Source: Candidatus Helarchaeota archaeon
Lineage (GTDB): Archaea > Asgardarchaeota > Lokiarchaeia > Helarchaeales > RDOG01
Length of the DNA: 64,000 nt
Assembly (NCBI GenBank): GCA_019058315.1
Contig: JAHPZH010000008.1
Span: 62,001 to 126,000 of the forward strand
Direction: 5' to 3'
Made by a program: the position numbers and the translations under genes. Positions 1 through 8,600 of the stretch are shown piece after piece (positions within the stretch are counted from its first letter, which is position 1; the number at the start of each line of letters is the position of its first letter). Below the pieces are notes generated by a model that did not search any database, had not been told where the DNA came from, and saw only the letters and a program-made list of their open reading frames with translations.

Positions 1-160
1 ATGTGGGATTAACGTCGTCTGTTTCTATCTCATCTAATTGTTTAAAAAAAGATAAAATATCATTAAATTGTTTAGTGAAAAGTTCTTTTTCATCTTCACT
101 AAGTTTAATCCTACAAAGTTCTGCTATATGTTCTACTTCTTTTTTTGAAATTATTTTCAT
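1..160 (-). CDS. gatC: Asp-tRNA(Asn)/Glu-tRNA(Gln) amidotransferase subunit C, 3' part cut by window edge
   Basis: The minus strand reads from an ATG at 158-160 to the left edge without a stop, giving about 53 residues. It begins MKIISKKEVEHIAELCRIKL and runs through SEDEKELFTKQFNDILSFF to ETDDVNPT. This is the classic GatC pattern: an N-terminal helix with E-x-V-x-H-I-A-x-L, an S-E-x-E-x-E helix and a D-V-x-P-T turn. GatC is the small linker subunit of the GatCAB complex, which amidates Asp-tRNA(Asn) and/or Glu-tRNA(Gln). The rest of the gene, and probably gatA/gatB, should lie left of the window. The gene is divergent from the 275-1171 gene. Confidence 0.85.
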   Translation of the reverse strand, partial: MKIISKKEVEHIAELCRIKLSEDEKELFTKQFNDILSFFKQLDEIETDDVNPT

Positions 161-274
161 ATTAAGATCAATTTTTGTGATATATTTTTGAATACTTAAA
201 TAAACAAACACATTATCTATTTATATCTAAATTGAATGAAAATCAAAATTTAAATTGTTAATAAGGTGATTTTT

Positions 275-1171
275 TTGTCTGATGAGATCTCTGAAGATGA
301 TATGATTATTGAAGAAGATATGGAAGAAGAAGATGAAGATGAAGTATTTGAGGAAATTGTAGTAAATTTTTGGCGGACTGGATTTCACGATGCATCTTTT
401 GGTATTAGACAATTAGATCAGTATCGTGCTCGAAGTAGACAGTGGAGTGCTGGAATGCAAGTAAGGGGAGATGTCACATTTAAAGAAAAAAAGGACAAAA
501 AATATATTATAGGATTCAATGAAGAAGCTTGGGAAGAAGATGAGGACGGGAGATTAGCTAAAAAACATGGAAAGTTCGCAGATTTGAATAGCAGAGTTAT
601 AATAAAACTATTCTCAGAACTTAAAGATAATAGAGGAGGAAATTGGGCTGGTTCTCTAGAATTATCAATCTTAGAATCTTTAGTTCTGACGATTGGAGAA
701 AGAGTTGGGCCATTACCTGTATTTTATTTAATATTACCTAGATATCCTTACATAATTCGTTTAATTAGATCCCACACAAGAATGGGTCAGAGATACTGTT
801 TCGCGCTCATAGATCATAAAGAGAAAGATCCGGTAAGAATTTTTGAAATTGAAAAGAAAATGGTTGCATTAGGCTTGGATTTCAGAGTTGAAGATTCTTT
901 TACGGAAAAAGAGGTAGCTAAAGTTGACGGTAAACTTCTAGATATCGGTGGAAAATGGGTTATTCATATTAAAGATAAGGCTTTAAAAAACAATAGGATA
1001 TTTCGTCAGGTTGTAATTTTATTTGCATGTTTATGTAAATTTATAGAGGATGTAAATGAAAATATCAAAAATTTACACGAACAAGTGGTAAAAAAGAAAT
1101 ATAAATTTAGTCCTGACTATCATGAGAGAACTATGTTCTTAAATCCCCGTGTAGCAAGACGTAAAGCCTAA
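275..1171 (+). CDS. Hypothetical protein with acidic N-terminus
   Basis: About 298 residues of unknown function. A GGTGAT ribosome site (265-270) sits 5 nt before a TTG at 275. I prefer this to the GTG at 266, which lies inside the ribosome site. The first 30 residues are almost all Asp/Glu (DMEEEDEDEVFEE). The rest looks globular: a W-rich beta segment (FWRTGFHDASFGIRQLDQY), a middle R-V-G-P-L-P-V-F-Y stretch, and a C-terminal helical part with a hydrophobic helix (RQVVILFACLCKF). No catalytic motif or family was recognised, and no transmembrane anchor is convincing. It lies upstream of the longin-like gene on the same strand. Confidence 0.75.
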   Translation: MSDEISEDDMIIEEDMEEEDEDEVFEEIVVNFWRTGFHDASFGIRQLDQYRARSRQWSAGMQVRGDVTFKEKKDKKYIIGFNEEAWEEDEDGRLAKKHGKFADLNSRVIIKLFSELKDNRGGNWAGSLELSILESLVLTIGERVGPLPVFYLILPRYPYIIRLIRSHTRMGQRYCFALIDHKEKDPVRIFEIEKKMVALGLDFRVEDSFTEKEVAKVDGKLLDIGGKWVIHIKDKALKNNRIFRQVVILFACLCKFIEDVNENIKNLHEQVVKKKYKFSPDYHERTMFLNPRVARRKA

Positions 1172-1340
1172 ATATTCTAAATATAATTCGACCTCAAATA
1201 TCTTTTTTTACTTATTTTCTAATTTTTGTTATTTTAATTAAGTTTGGTTACAATCTAAAAAATAATATAATAAAATTGTAGAAGTAGTAATAGAAAATCT
1301 TCATATTATCATTTGTTAGTTATTAAATGGAGTAAGGTAG

Positions 1341-2279
1341 ATGATTCACAACATAGCAATTATGAAAAAAATTACGGGTGGTTTCCTCTTCTATAAGGAT
1401 TATTGGAATCTTTATAAGGATTATACAAGTATTTTGAAGATTTTTACTGCTTATATTCCTTTTATTATGCGAAATGAAGAGGAAACAATAAAGATATTAA
1501 AACAAGGGGAAGAATTCGAATTTCATTTCGGAAATTATCAGTTAGTAGTAGTAGTATTTGGAGTTGATAGAGGAACTGATAAAGAAATGATTCGTGACTT
1601 TATGGAACGCATATCAAATAATATTAACATAATTTATGATTCCGAAGAAGCACTGATGAGTAAGGATCTCCCTCCAGGTATGGATCAATTTTCAAAAGAA
1701 ATTGAGCTTATGGTTCGTGCCTCACCTAATTATGAAGAGTTATATAAACTGGATAAGACAGTAGAACAAAGAATAAATATTACTCCTGCAAGCGAAGAGT
1801 TGAACCGACGTAATACTATGTTTGCTGAGCAGGGGTTTCAGTTAAAGAATGAATTTTTTTGTGAATTCACAGCAGATGATGACAAGATGCCTGTGGTTAC
1901 AAGGCCAAAATTTTATATGACCTCAAAAGCTGAATATAATCCTGATACTAGTAAAATTGAAGCAAAATCATATGAAATTAACGTAGATTTCCTTGAATAT
2001 CCCAAAACTCCTAAATTTCCCGACTTTCCTAGGGGGTTATATAATATTATAGGAAATCCATATGAAGCCCTAAATACTTTGAGAGAATGGGATATAGTAC
2101 ATCCACCAGCATGGGTAGAATTAGTGAGGGAGCTTGAACAAGTAGTTTATAAATCAGAAACTCATTTAATAGAACCTATAATCGAAGAACCGTATGAACT
2201 TGGGAAGAAAGGTAAAGGAAAAGGGGAAGCAACTGGTAAAACCAAGGATGGTCAGAAAAAAACTAGTAGTTATAAATAA
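1341..2279 (+). CDS. Longin-like protein with a possible E2/RWD-like C-terminal domain
   Basis: 312 residues. Residues 1-105 follow the longin/roadblock layout: a first strand MIHNIAIMKK, a G-G-F-L-F-Y-K turn, an amphipathic helix (TSILKIFTAYIPFI), a strand pair (FEFHFGNYQLVVVVF) and a last helix (IRDFMERISNNINIIY). Such folds accompany small GTPases in Asgard archaea and eukaryotic traffic. Residues 180-285 alternate strands with a proline-rich stretch (YPKTPKFPDFP) and end with LREWD..PPAWVELVRELEQVV, which resembles the tail of E2/RWD folds; no catalytic Cys is evident. The tail is basic (KGKGKGEATGKT). The 3' end (2250-2279) lies in a 37-bp repeat found again at 5623-5659. Longin is moderately supported; E2/RWD is an inference. 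Confidence 0.75.
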   Translation: MIHNIAIMKKITGGFLFYKDYWNLYKDYTSILKIFTAYIPFIMRNEEETIKILKQGEEFEFHFGNYQLVVVVFGVDRGTDKEMIRDFMERISNNINIIYDSEEALMSKDLPPGMDQFSKEIELMVRASPNYEELYKLDKTVEQRINITPASEELNRRNTMFAEQGFQLKNEFFCEFTADDDKMPVVTRPKFYMTSKAEYNPDTSKIEAKSYEINVDFLEYPKTPKFPDFPRGLYNIIGNPYEALNTLREWDIVHPPAWVELVRELEQVVYKSETHLIEPIIEEPYELGKKGKGKGEATGKTKDGQKKTSSYK

Positions 2280-2286
2280 AATTATT
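2250..2286. repeat. 37-bp direct repeat, left copy
   Basis: Runs from GGTCAGAAAAAAACTAG to AAATTATT. It is identical, base for base, to 5623-5659 and in the same orientation. It covers the last nine codons and stop (TAA 2277-2279) of the longin-like gene. It also contains, two bases later, a TTA (2282-2284) that matches the stop codon of the convergent gene next to the other copy. Confidence 0.95.
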
Positions 2287-2698
2287 AAAAAAAACAGGTG
2301 TTCTATAATTATTTGAAAGATAAATCCAATAGGATTTTTTTCAGATGATTGGTATGAGACTTTAAGAAAAATTTTGGACTTTTTGAAAATTAAAATAAGT
2401 AATTTAAATGATTCGATAGATTAAAATGTCCAATATTTTTTAAATGTTCAAAATCCCCACTTATATTTTATCAGAATCGAGATATTACATGAAAAAAATA
2501 ATTCAAAATAGTACAATATTTATATATTAGATGTATCTTCTTTAATTATATACAAGATTTCTGGGGCGATATTGCAATTTTTAAAGATACGACATATATT
2601 ATCTAGGAAATTTTTCTAAAAAATAAAAAAGAATAACAGAATAATAAGTTAACCTACCCAAGATCGGAATACTTCACTTAAAGGATGGAATGTAATCA
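2280..2698. other. Non-coding stretch at left end of the putative insertion
   Basis: About 420 bp, very AT-rich, with frequent stops in all frames. It contains oligo-A and oligo-T runs that could end transcription of the longin-like gene, and a TATATATTAG run near 2520-2530 that could serve as a promoter for the 2699 gene with a long leader. No RNA gene or repeat other than the direct-repeat end was seen. Confidence 0.5.
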
Positions 2699-3841
2699 AT
2701 GGAGAATGATTTTAGAAAATCTTTTGAGAATTTGACTTGGAAAAGAAGAATAGCTAGATTTTATTTAGGATATATTGTTTTTTACAACCTAGTCACAAGA
2801 ATTTTATTTTTAATTTTAAGAATACGAATAAATAACTTTACCTATTGGGCAGACGAAGTTATTTTTCCTGCTTTTAATTCTCTTTTTTGCCTTGTGACAA
2901 TATTTTTTATTGATGAATTTTATAAAAAGGTCGAATTATTAAAAATTTATACAAATATAAAAAAATATCTTTGTAATATATTTCCTGATAAATATGTTTT
3001 TATAACAATAACAATACTGGGGATTATTTTAAATATAGAGGGATATTGGACGAATAGATTTGCAAATTTAAAATATTTCGAATTATTTGGAGATTTCTCT
3101 GTTACATTATTTCACCTAGAAATTTGGCAAGACCTCCTATTACTACCTTTTGGATTTAGTACTTTTTGGGCAATTGTAACGGCTCCATATAAAATGAAAA
3201 AAAGACAACATAAATTTATAAAGGAAAAAGTTCTACATGAATTTCAAAAATTATCATTATTAAATATTCAAGTTTATCTGATTTTTACTTTGGTATATGT
3301 TATTTTCATGTTACTTGGCTTAACTTCAGAGGGTTTTTTGGTCTCAATTTCTTATCTTATCTCTTTTATTATTGGAATTGTTTTTTTTATATATTTAATA
3401 ATAAACTCGTTAAAAATCATTAGTTTCAAAAAACCTCTGAATGGAATAAATGAAAGTTTAATCAAAGAAATATATGATATGTGTAATTCTTTTAGAAATT
3501 GGGAAGATATTTTAAACCTTTTATGTTCATCTAGTGGTTTATTTGTTCAACATTTTAGAAATATTTTAGATGTTTTTTCAAATTCTGAAAATTTAAAACA
3601 ATATTTTAATAAAAATAAAAGCAAGAACTATAATAAAATTAAAATTTTATTATATATTTTTGCATTTCATCAATGGAAAAGCAAAAACTGTACAGCACAG
3701 AATATTAAAGATGATTTGAAGATCCCAAAGGCTACTATTTATAGAAATGTTAACAAATTAGAAGAAGAGAGAATAATTAAAAAAGAAAAAAAGGGTAACA
3801 AAAGAGAAGAACTGCTCCAACCGTTAAAAATTCCAACTTGA
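2699..3841 (+). CDS. Multi-spanning membrane protein with C-terminal helix-turn-helix
   Basis: 380 residues. About six hydrophobic helices lie between residues 20 and 245 (for example FYLGYIVFYNLVTRILFLIL and YLISFIIGIVFFIYLIINSL). A soluble C-terminal part follows and ends in a winged-helix pattern: KILLYIFAFHQWKS, then AQNIKDDLKIPKATIYRNVNKLEEERIIKKEKKG. The recognition helix is P-K-A-T-I-Y-R-N-V-N-K-L. This suggests a membrane-anchored regulator or sensor. No known family was recognised. It is the first gene of the block between the 37-bp repeats, and its codon use is as AT-rich as its neighbours. Start ATG at 2699; an upstream GGATGG is a weak ribosome site. Confidence 0.7.
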   Translation: MENDFRKSFENLTWKRRIARFYLGYIVFYNLVTRILFLILRIRINNFTYWADEVIFPAFNSLFCLVTIFFIDEFYKKVELLKIYTNIKKYLCNIFPDKYVFITITILGIILNIEGYWTNRFANLKYFELFGDFSVTLFHLEIWQDLLLLPFGFSTFWAIVTAPYKMKKRQHKFIKEKVLHEFQKLSLLNIQVYLIFTLVYVIFMLLGLTSEGFLVSISYLISFIIGIVFFIYLIINSLKIISFKKPLNGINESLIKEIYDMCNSFRNWEDILNLLCSSSGLFVQHFRNILDVFSNSENLKQYFNKNKSKNYNKIKILLYIFAFHQWKSKNCTAQNIKDDLKIPKATIYRNVNKLEEERIIKKEKKGNKREELLQPLKIPT

Positions 3842-4060
3842 GTGTAATAATACATGAAAATTAAGATTCTGTTATAGAATGAACCTCGAACCTAACATCT
3901 TGATTTAGCGCTCCTTTTTGATTTGGATTAATTTTAAGTTTTTGGAAAATCTCTCTTGCTCCTATTTCCATGGAAATCATCTCTCCAAATTATGTTTTGA
4001 TGTAACTTATAAAATCTATGATTTTTTAATAAACACAAGGGCTAAAAATATTTTTTTAAT

Positions 4061-4333
4061 TTATCTTGCTATAGAGATTATTATCGTAAAAACGATAATT
4101 ATACAAATAATAATAAAACATATACCACCTGTTGTCAAAGAATTCTTCTTTTTTGAACTGGGGAAATACTCTGATGCTTGGATCCGTTCTGGTTCTTGAT
4201 TGGTAAGTTGTTGTTTTATATCTGGTAATGGTGAACTATCAGTAACTTTAGTAAATACAAATCCACAATGAATACAAATATTACTTTCATATGGAATTAT
4301 TCTATTGCATTTTGGACATTTTTTACCTTCCAT
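4061..4333 (-). CDS. Zinc-ribbon protein with one C-terminal membrane helix
   Basis: 90 residues. The N-terminus carries C-P-K-C (residues 6-9) and C-x2-C (residues 20-23, CIHC), a single zinc ribbon of the zinc_ribbon_2/DZR type. A polar linker follows (KQQLTNQEPERIQ). The protein ends in one strong membrane helix (GGICFIIICIIIVFTIIISI) and a short basic end. The layout is common in archaeal tail-anchored zinc-ribbon proteins of unknown role. It is convergent with the 2699-3841 gene and followed on the same strand by two other genes of the insert. Start ATG at 4333. Confidence 0.7.
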   Translation of the reverse strand: MEGKKCPKCNRIIPYESNICIHCGFVFTKVTDSSPLPDIKQQLTNQEPERIQASEYFPSSKKKNSLTTGGICFIIICIIIVFTIIISIAR

Positions 4334-4382
4334 TTACATCGAACCTGTTTCAATTTTGAAATTAACAATATTTATGAAAAAA

Positions 4383-4997
4383 TTAAGTTACATAGCCAAT
4401 TTTTAAGACAATAGGGAGGTCCGTTTGAATAGAATTTTCCCGTAAATTTTGTATTAGATCTTTTATTTCTGTTTTTCCTTTTCTTAAATTTGTAATCGAC
4501 ACTGGAAGCATCGGTTCAAATTTAGATTTTTTAATAAAGTTGTTAATACGGTATTTACCTTCTAAAAGCCAATAATAGGTTCCTTTGGTTTTCTTTTCAT
4601 AATAATAGCCAGGATCTAGAAAATCCCCAGTTAATGGGATATAAAATACAACAGAGCCATCCATATATTTACTTTCTTGAGCGTATACTCCTGGCTTTTT
4701 TATATTTTTTTTGGGTTTTTTAAGATATTCTGTTATTTTACAAATGGGTATTTCTACATAAATTTCTCCGCGTCCTAGTTCTTTTTTGTGAACAGTTATA
4801 CCATATATTTTACGACTTCTTTCAGAATAATACTGTGATAAAAATACGATTCTATTTTTTGTTATTGATATGTCGCCAGGAGCATCAGGTGGAAAATAAC
4901 ATCTTGCTCCAATGTTTATCATCATTCCAACATTATTTATCTTCTTAATAATTTCTTCCTCATCCGTTTCCATCACTTTCATAGGAAATATATACAA
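4383..4997 (-). CDS. Hypothetical protein, possibly with a PH/GRAM-like beta domain
   Basis: 204 residues from a TTG at 4995-4997; the ATG five codons later (4980-4982) is an alternative start. There is no signal peptide or membrane helix. The middle reads GARCYFPPDAPGDISITKNRIVFLS and later EIYVEIPICKITEY. A G-x-I-x-I-T-x-x-R-I-V-F strand pair followed by I-P-x-x-x-I resembles PH/GRAM-like bacterial domains, but this is weak. The second half has YWLLEGKYRINNFI and no catalytic motif. It sits between the zinc-ribbon gene and the two-helix membrane gene within the repeat-bounded block. Confidence 0.65.
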   Translation of the reverse strand: MYIFPMKVMETDEEEIIKKINNVGMMINIGARCYFPPDAPGDISITKNRIVFLSQYYSERSRKIYGITVHKKELGRGEIYVEIPICKITEYLKKPKKNIKKPGVYAQESKYMDGSVVFYIPLTGDFLDPGYYYEKKTKGTYYWLLEGKYRINNFIKKSKFEPMLPVSITNLRKGKTEIKDLIQNLRENSIQTDLPIVLKIGYVT

Positions 4998-5033
4998 TTA
5001 TAAATTTTTTTACTCAAAATATTCTATATTTCA

Positions 5034-5438
5034 CTAATTACTGCTTAATATTTTTGCTATTGCACAAATGGCAATTACTACACCTAATAAAATAAATACC
5101 CAACTATAATCAGGAGAACTTGAACCATCCGAGTCACTATCTTCCGCTGCTGACAGAAGTACCATTTCGGAAGTAAATAACTTCGTTCCACTGAAAAAAA
5201 ATGTATTTACATAATTGTTTATTTGAAATTGATTAATGCATGTAGTTAAAGAGTTTCTGTATAAGGAATCTATATTAATAATTTTTTTCATCTCAATTCT
5301 GTTCTCATCAAGAAAATAATAATTATTTCTGTCATTGAAGGGGCGTACAAATGTTTTAATGTTTTGAATGGGTAGAATTAAGATGATGGAAACAAAAATA
5401 GTAGCAATAATGATTAAAAATAATTTTTTTCCTCTCAA
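5034..5438 (-). CDS. Small membrane protein with N- and C-terminal helices
   Basis: 134 residues. The start is the TTG at 5436-5438, well placed after GGTGA (spacing 4). The N-terminus KKLFLIIIATIFVSIILILP is an uncleaved signal or membrane helix. A polar loop of about 75 residues follows, then an acidic Ser-rich linker (AAEDSDSDGSSSPD) and a C-terminal helix (WVFILLGVVIAICAIAKIL). The loop is predicted to be outside the cell. No family was recognised. It is the last gene before the palindrome at 5517-5538 and the right repeat. Confidence 0.65.
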   Translation of the reverse strand: MRGKKLFLIIIATIFVSIILILPIQNIKTFVRPFNDRNNYYFLDENRIEMKKIINIDSLYRNSLTTCINQFQINNYVNTFFFSGTKLFTSEMVLLSAAEDSDSDGSSSPDYSWVFILLGVVIAICAIAKILSSN

Positions 5439-5516
5439 AATTTCACCATTCTTATTTATTACTATGTATTAAAACTGGATATGTGTAGATGTCATTTATT
5501 TTTAAAAATTACTTTT

Positions 5517-5538
5517 TTTAGTCTCAAGTGAGACTAAA
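5517..5538. repeat. Perfect 10-bp inverted repeat (palindrome)
   Basis: TTTAGTCTCA and TGAGACTAAA are exact reverse complements separated by AG. It lies upstream of the 5034-5438 gene (minus strand) and just inside the right 37-bp repeat. It could be an operator for that gene, a hairpin that stops transcription, or a recombination-related site. The sequence alone does not decide. Confidence 0.7.
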
Positions 5539-5622
5539 TTGATGAGATTTTTTAATGAAATAGTCAAGATATATTGTTATCTTTGAAAAATAATGCATTT
5601 TAAAACTTGAAAACAATTTGAA

Positions 5623-5659
5623 GGTCAGAAAAAAACTAGTAGTTATAAATAAAATTATT
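5623..5659. repeat. 37-bp direct repeat, right copy
   Basis: Perfect copy of 2250-2286. Here the TTA at 5655-5657 is the real stop (minus strand) of the 5655-6101 gene. The TAA at 5650-5652 is a leftover equivalent of the longin-like gene's stop. Each copy therefore carries both stop codons of what looks like an original convergent gene junction. Confidence 0.95.
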
Positions 5660-6101
5660 TTAAAAGATATTTCTGACCAATATAAATAAATATTACTGCT
5701 CCAAGTATCATAAGAGTTGTACATATAATAAGAACTAATTCTTGAGTCGTAATACCCAAAACTGCATATAATGCAAATGCTGCTATAATTCCGATTGAAA
5801 GCATAAGGAAAAGAAAAAATGAATATATCATCAATCTAACATTCTCTTTGTTATTCATGTACCATCTTTTAATTCTATTTTCTTCATATGCAAGTTTTTC
5901 CTTTGCTTCCCTTTCCTTCAGCCTTTCTTTCATTTCTTTTTCTAATTCTTCCTCGATTACTATTCCTTCCTCTCTGGTAGACACTTTATTTTCTTCTTCA
6001 ACCTCATTATCTTTGATTTCGTCTATCTCTTCTTCTATTTCTTCCTCTTCTATCTCTTCTTCTGACTCTTCAATATTTTCAATTTTTTTCCGCTTACTCA
6101 T
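5655..6101 (-). CDS. Acidic coiled-coil protein with two C-terminal membrane helices
   Basis: 148 residues. Residues 5-65 are almost entirely Glu/Lys/Ile heptads (repeated E-E-E-I-E-E), a charged coiled coil. Residues 65-85 are mixed (EKLAYEENRIKRWYMNN). Two membrane helices follow (LMIYSFFLFLMLSIGIIAAF and ELVLIICTTLMILGAVIFIY) before a short basic tail. It starts at ATG 6101 after AGGAA and lies 27 bp downstream of the 765-residue gene on the same strand, so the two are probably co-transcribed. Its stop codon lies inside the right 37-bp repeat. No family was recognised. Confidence 0.75.
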   Translation of the reverse strand: MSKRKKIENIEESEEEIEEEEIEEEIDEIKDNEVEEENKVSTREEGIVIEEELEKEMKERLKEREAKEKLAYEENRIKRWYMNNKENVRLMIYSFFLFLMLSIGIIAAFALYAVLGITTQELVLIICTTLMILGAVIFIYIGQKYLLK

Positions 6102-6128
6102 TTCCTAATACACCATATCAACCAGCAG

Positions 6129-8426
6129 TTACATCCATGGTTTTTGAATAATTGAAAAATTTGAACCAATACTTACTCTAATTTTATCCTTTTTTTCTCC
6201 ATAGTAACCAAATTTCATTTGATACTGCAGATCTGGAATTTTTTTATTTTGTAGTATTAATAATATTGGTTTTACTATAAACTTACTATATGCTTTTACT
6301 TGAAAATTTTCTTGAAATTCTTGAAAACTCTCAGTTTCATTTAATAATATCTTTTTTGGTTCTATAGTTTCAACATCTAATTGTTTATTTTGTAAAAAAT
6401 TCTTAAAATTATTATTTAAAAATACAGGAAATGTATTCCTTAATTCAATACTTTGCTGAAAAATTTCACCAAATAATTTCAATAAGGCTTTTTGAATCTC
6501 ATCTGTTTCTAATTCTGTACTTATTTCTAAATTTTCTAGAAATATATTTGGTTCCAGCTGTTTTTGACCTTGAGATTTGATAAAATTAATCAGATTATTT
6601 ACTTGATCAAATAATAGTAATTGTTTATCAACATTCGCTTGTCTAAAGTCGTCAAACCAATTTAACAATACGTCATTCCAATTTAACTTCATTGCACTTA
6701 ATCTTCTATCAAGAAATTTAAGATATTCCTCTGAGAAAGAATCTGGTTCTTCAGAAAGCTTATCCTCATTTTCAAATAAAAATGTATTAAAAACATTATA
6801 ACGAAGCAAATATTCTGTTAAGAATAAAACTTCCCTAGGATAACTTCTTAAATTATTAAAAGTCTTGGAAAAAAGCTTTTTATTTTCTTCAGAATCCACA
6901 CGGGGTAAGATAAAATTCCCGCTGAATTCAATCAGATCCTCTAAAGTTAAATTTTGTTCTTCTACAAAATTTTCCATATAAATCATTAATTCTTTAGGAA
7001 GTTGCTCCTCAATCTTATCCTGATCAAATTGTACTTCTGCTTCTTCTAAGTACTTCTTATAGATCTCATTTATTGCGTAACTCTCGAATTTCTTTAGGTA
7101 TGTATCTGCGATTGCTTTAATTGTTTCTTCTTGATCTTTTAGAACATCATCTTTGAATTTCCTTATATATGATCTTAGAAGTTCGACTTCACAGTTTTTA
7201 GATAGAAAAATAGGAAGTCCCCTTATCAAATTTGAAATTGAATGATTAGCATATTCAATAAAGAAATTTAGTTCAGGTTTGAATTGCCAAGCAACAATCT
7301 CTTCTGTACCAAATTCTTCTCGTAGGGGACTAAAAAATTCTTCAAATATTTTTATTAGTAGAGATTTTTGTTGTCCTAGAGATTTTTCGAGAACCCAATT
7401 TTTAAATTTATTAACATGTTCATTAAAATCAGCTTTTATACCGCTTTTAAAATATTCTTCAGCAGAAGTTTGAAAACTTTGAAGAGCATCACGATATACT
7501 TCGGCCTCTTCGTTCAATACAGGAATTAAAAAATCAAATCTTTTTTTGGCTTCATATCTTCCTATCATATCAATAAAATAATCTAAAAAAAAGGATAAGA
7601 ATCTAGATTGAGTCATATTGCCTGATAATTCATTTAAAGGCAGAAAAGCCTCTCTTGAAAATGAAAATGTATTTTGAGTAATTCTTTTACCAGTAATTGG
7701 AGATAAAGCATGTTTTAGATATTGAACCGATGCTCTTTGTTCAGTTTTTTCTTTTAAACGGGACAATTTAATATTTTCTAATTTAATTGCGGGAGGTAGG
7801 GATACATAATTCGTATTTTGATTACCCGTAATTATATTGTCAGCATCGACATCAACTTGATCAAGATTTTGGCTCTTTTTATGTTCTGCTTCCTTATATT
7901 TTCTTTGCCATCTTTTTTCTATAAAAATTCCAAACATTTTTTCTGCAGATCTGGAACTAAATCTTTCAAGGATTTGCGTTCGAGCTTTGCCATCAATCTC
8001 TGGTCTGGTAATTTCTTCTTCTATTTGATAAATATTTTCACAAACTGAATTTAGCTCATCTTTAGCTTTATAGACGTCGATTAATCCAGTTTCATACTCA
8101 AATGCTAAGATAAAATCTGATCTTGTTTTTCGTGAACCTGTAATTAATAATATACCTTTTGGAAGTAGTTTATCTTCCTTTCCTACATATTCTAAAAGAA
8201 ATTCAGCCGAAAATAATGTTGACCCAGCATAATCTTCTAGAAAAGAATTAAAAGCGGACAAATATTTGGAAGCATTATTAATTAATTCTTTTACTTTCGC
8301 ACTATGTACTCTTCCTGGGCTTACAATACCACCATAAGGTGCACCATTTTCATCTATATAGCTAAAAATAGTAGCGTAGATTCTTGAAAGTTCATCTCCC
8401 GTAAAAACAAGATCTGTTATCTTCAA
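6129..8426 (-). CDS. Large hypothetical protein, mostly helical
   Basis: 765 residues from a TTG at 8424-8426 that follows GGAGG closely. Residues 1-170 look like a mixed alpha/beta domain (YGGIVSPGRVHSAKVKELI, then LPKGILLITGSRKTRSDFIL). A charged linker at about 175-200 (EAEHKKSQNLDQVD) leads to a long, mainly helical region with many Phe, Leu and Glu residues and no obvious repeat. The last 60 residues return to strand-like sequence (KAYSKFIVKPILLIL). There are no membrane helices, Walker motifs or metal sites. It seems to form an operon with the coiled-coil membrane protein downstream and is divergent from the 8601 gene. I do not recognise the family. Confidence 0.75.
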   Translation of the reverse strand: MKITDLVFTGDELSRIYATIFSYIDENGAPYGGIVSPGRVHSAKVKELINNASKYLSAFNSFLEDYAGSTLFSAEFLLEYVGKEDKLLPKGILLITGSRKTRSDFILAFEYETGLIDVYKAKDELNSVCENIYQIEEEITRPEIDGKARTQILERFSSRSAEKMFGIFIEKRWQRKYKEAEHKKSQNLDQVDVDADNIITGNQNTNYVSLPPAIKLENIKLSRLKEKTEQRASVQYLKHALSPITGKRITQNTFSFSREAFLPLNELSGNMTQSRFLSFFLDYFIDMIGRYEAKKRFDFLIPVLNEEAEVYRDALQSFQTSAEEYFKSGIKADFNEHVNKFKNWVLEKSLGQQKSLLIKIFEEFFSPLREEFGTEEIVAWQFKPELNFFIEYANHSISNLIRGLPIFLSKNCEVELLRSYIRKFKDDVLKDQEETIKAIADTYLKKFESYAINEIYKKYLEEAEVQFDQDKIEEQLPKELMIYMENFVEEQNLTLEDLIEFSGNFILPRVDSEENKKLFSKTFNNLRSYPREVLFLTEYLLRYNVFNTFLFENEDKLSEEPDSFSEEYLKFLDRRLSAMKLNWNDVLLNWFDDFRQANVDKQLLLFDQVNNLINFIKSQGQKQLEPNIFLENLEISTELETDEIQKALLKLFGEIFQQSIELRNTFPVFLNNNFKNFLQNKQLDVETIEPKKILLNETESFQEFQENFQVKAYSKFIVKPILLILQNKKIPDLQYQMKFGYYGEKKDKIRVSIGSNFSIIQKPWM

Positions 8427-8600
8427 TGCCTCCGCTTTATCATTATTTGGATTTGGAATTATTTTAACAAAATTAATTTATATTAATGGTTTTATTATCA
8501 TTTTTATTGGACATATATCTAATCAATAATTGATATTTTTAATTAAAAATCAATTCAATTTCATTAATAATATTTGAAAATAATTATTAAAGTGATAATT

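Larger units (their letters stand above)
2287..5659. mobile_element. Putative 3.37-kb inserted segment bounded by 37-bp direct repeats
   Basis: The block between the two repeat copies holds four genes: a membrane protein with a C-terminal HTH, a zinc-ribbon membrane protein, a 204-residue unknown and a two-helix membrane protein. Removing one repeat plus the block would rejoin the longin-like gene and the 5655-6101 gene as neighbours with stops 2 bp apart. I see no integrase or transposase inside, so the element would be non-autonomous or decayed. A 22-bp palindrome (5517-5538) lies about 85 bp inside the right repeat. A 37-bp duplication is longer than usual transposon target duplications, which favours site-specific or homologous recombination. 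Confidence 0.45.

Noticed and set aside
3..191. 62-residue Ser-rich plus-strand frame at the left edge
   Set aside because: Shadow of the GatC gene, which reads clearly on the minus strand.
3918..4199. 93-codon plus-strand frame
   Set aside because: Overlaps the zinc-ribbon gene on the other strand and has no recognisable features.
5848..6108. 86-codon Ser-rich plus-strand frame
   Set aside because: It is the complement of Glu/Lys codons in the acidic coiled-coil gene.
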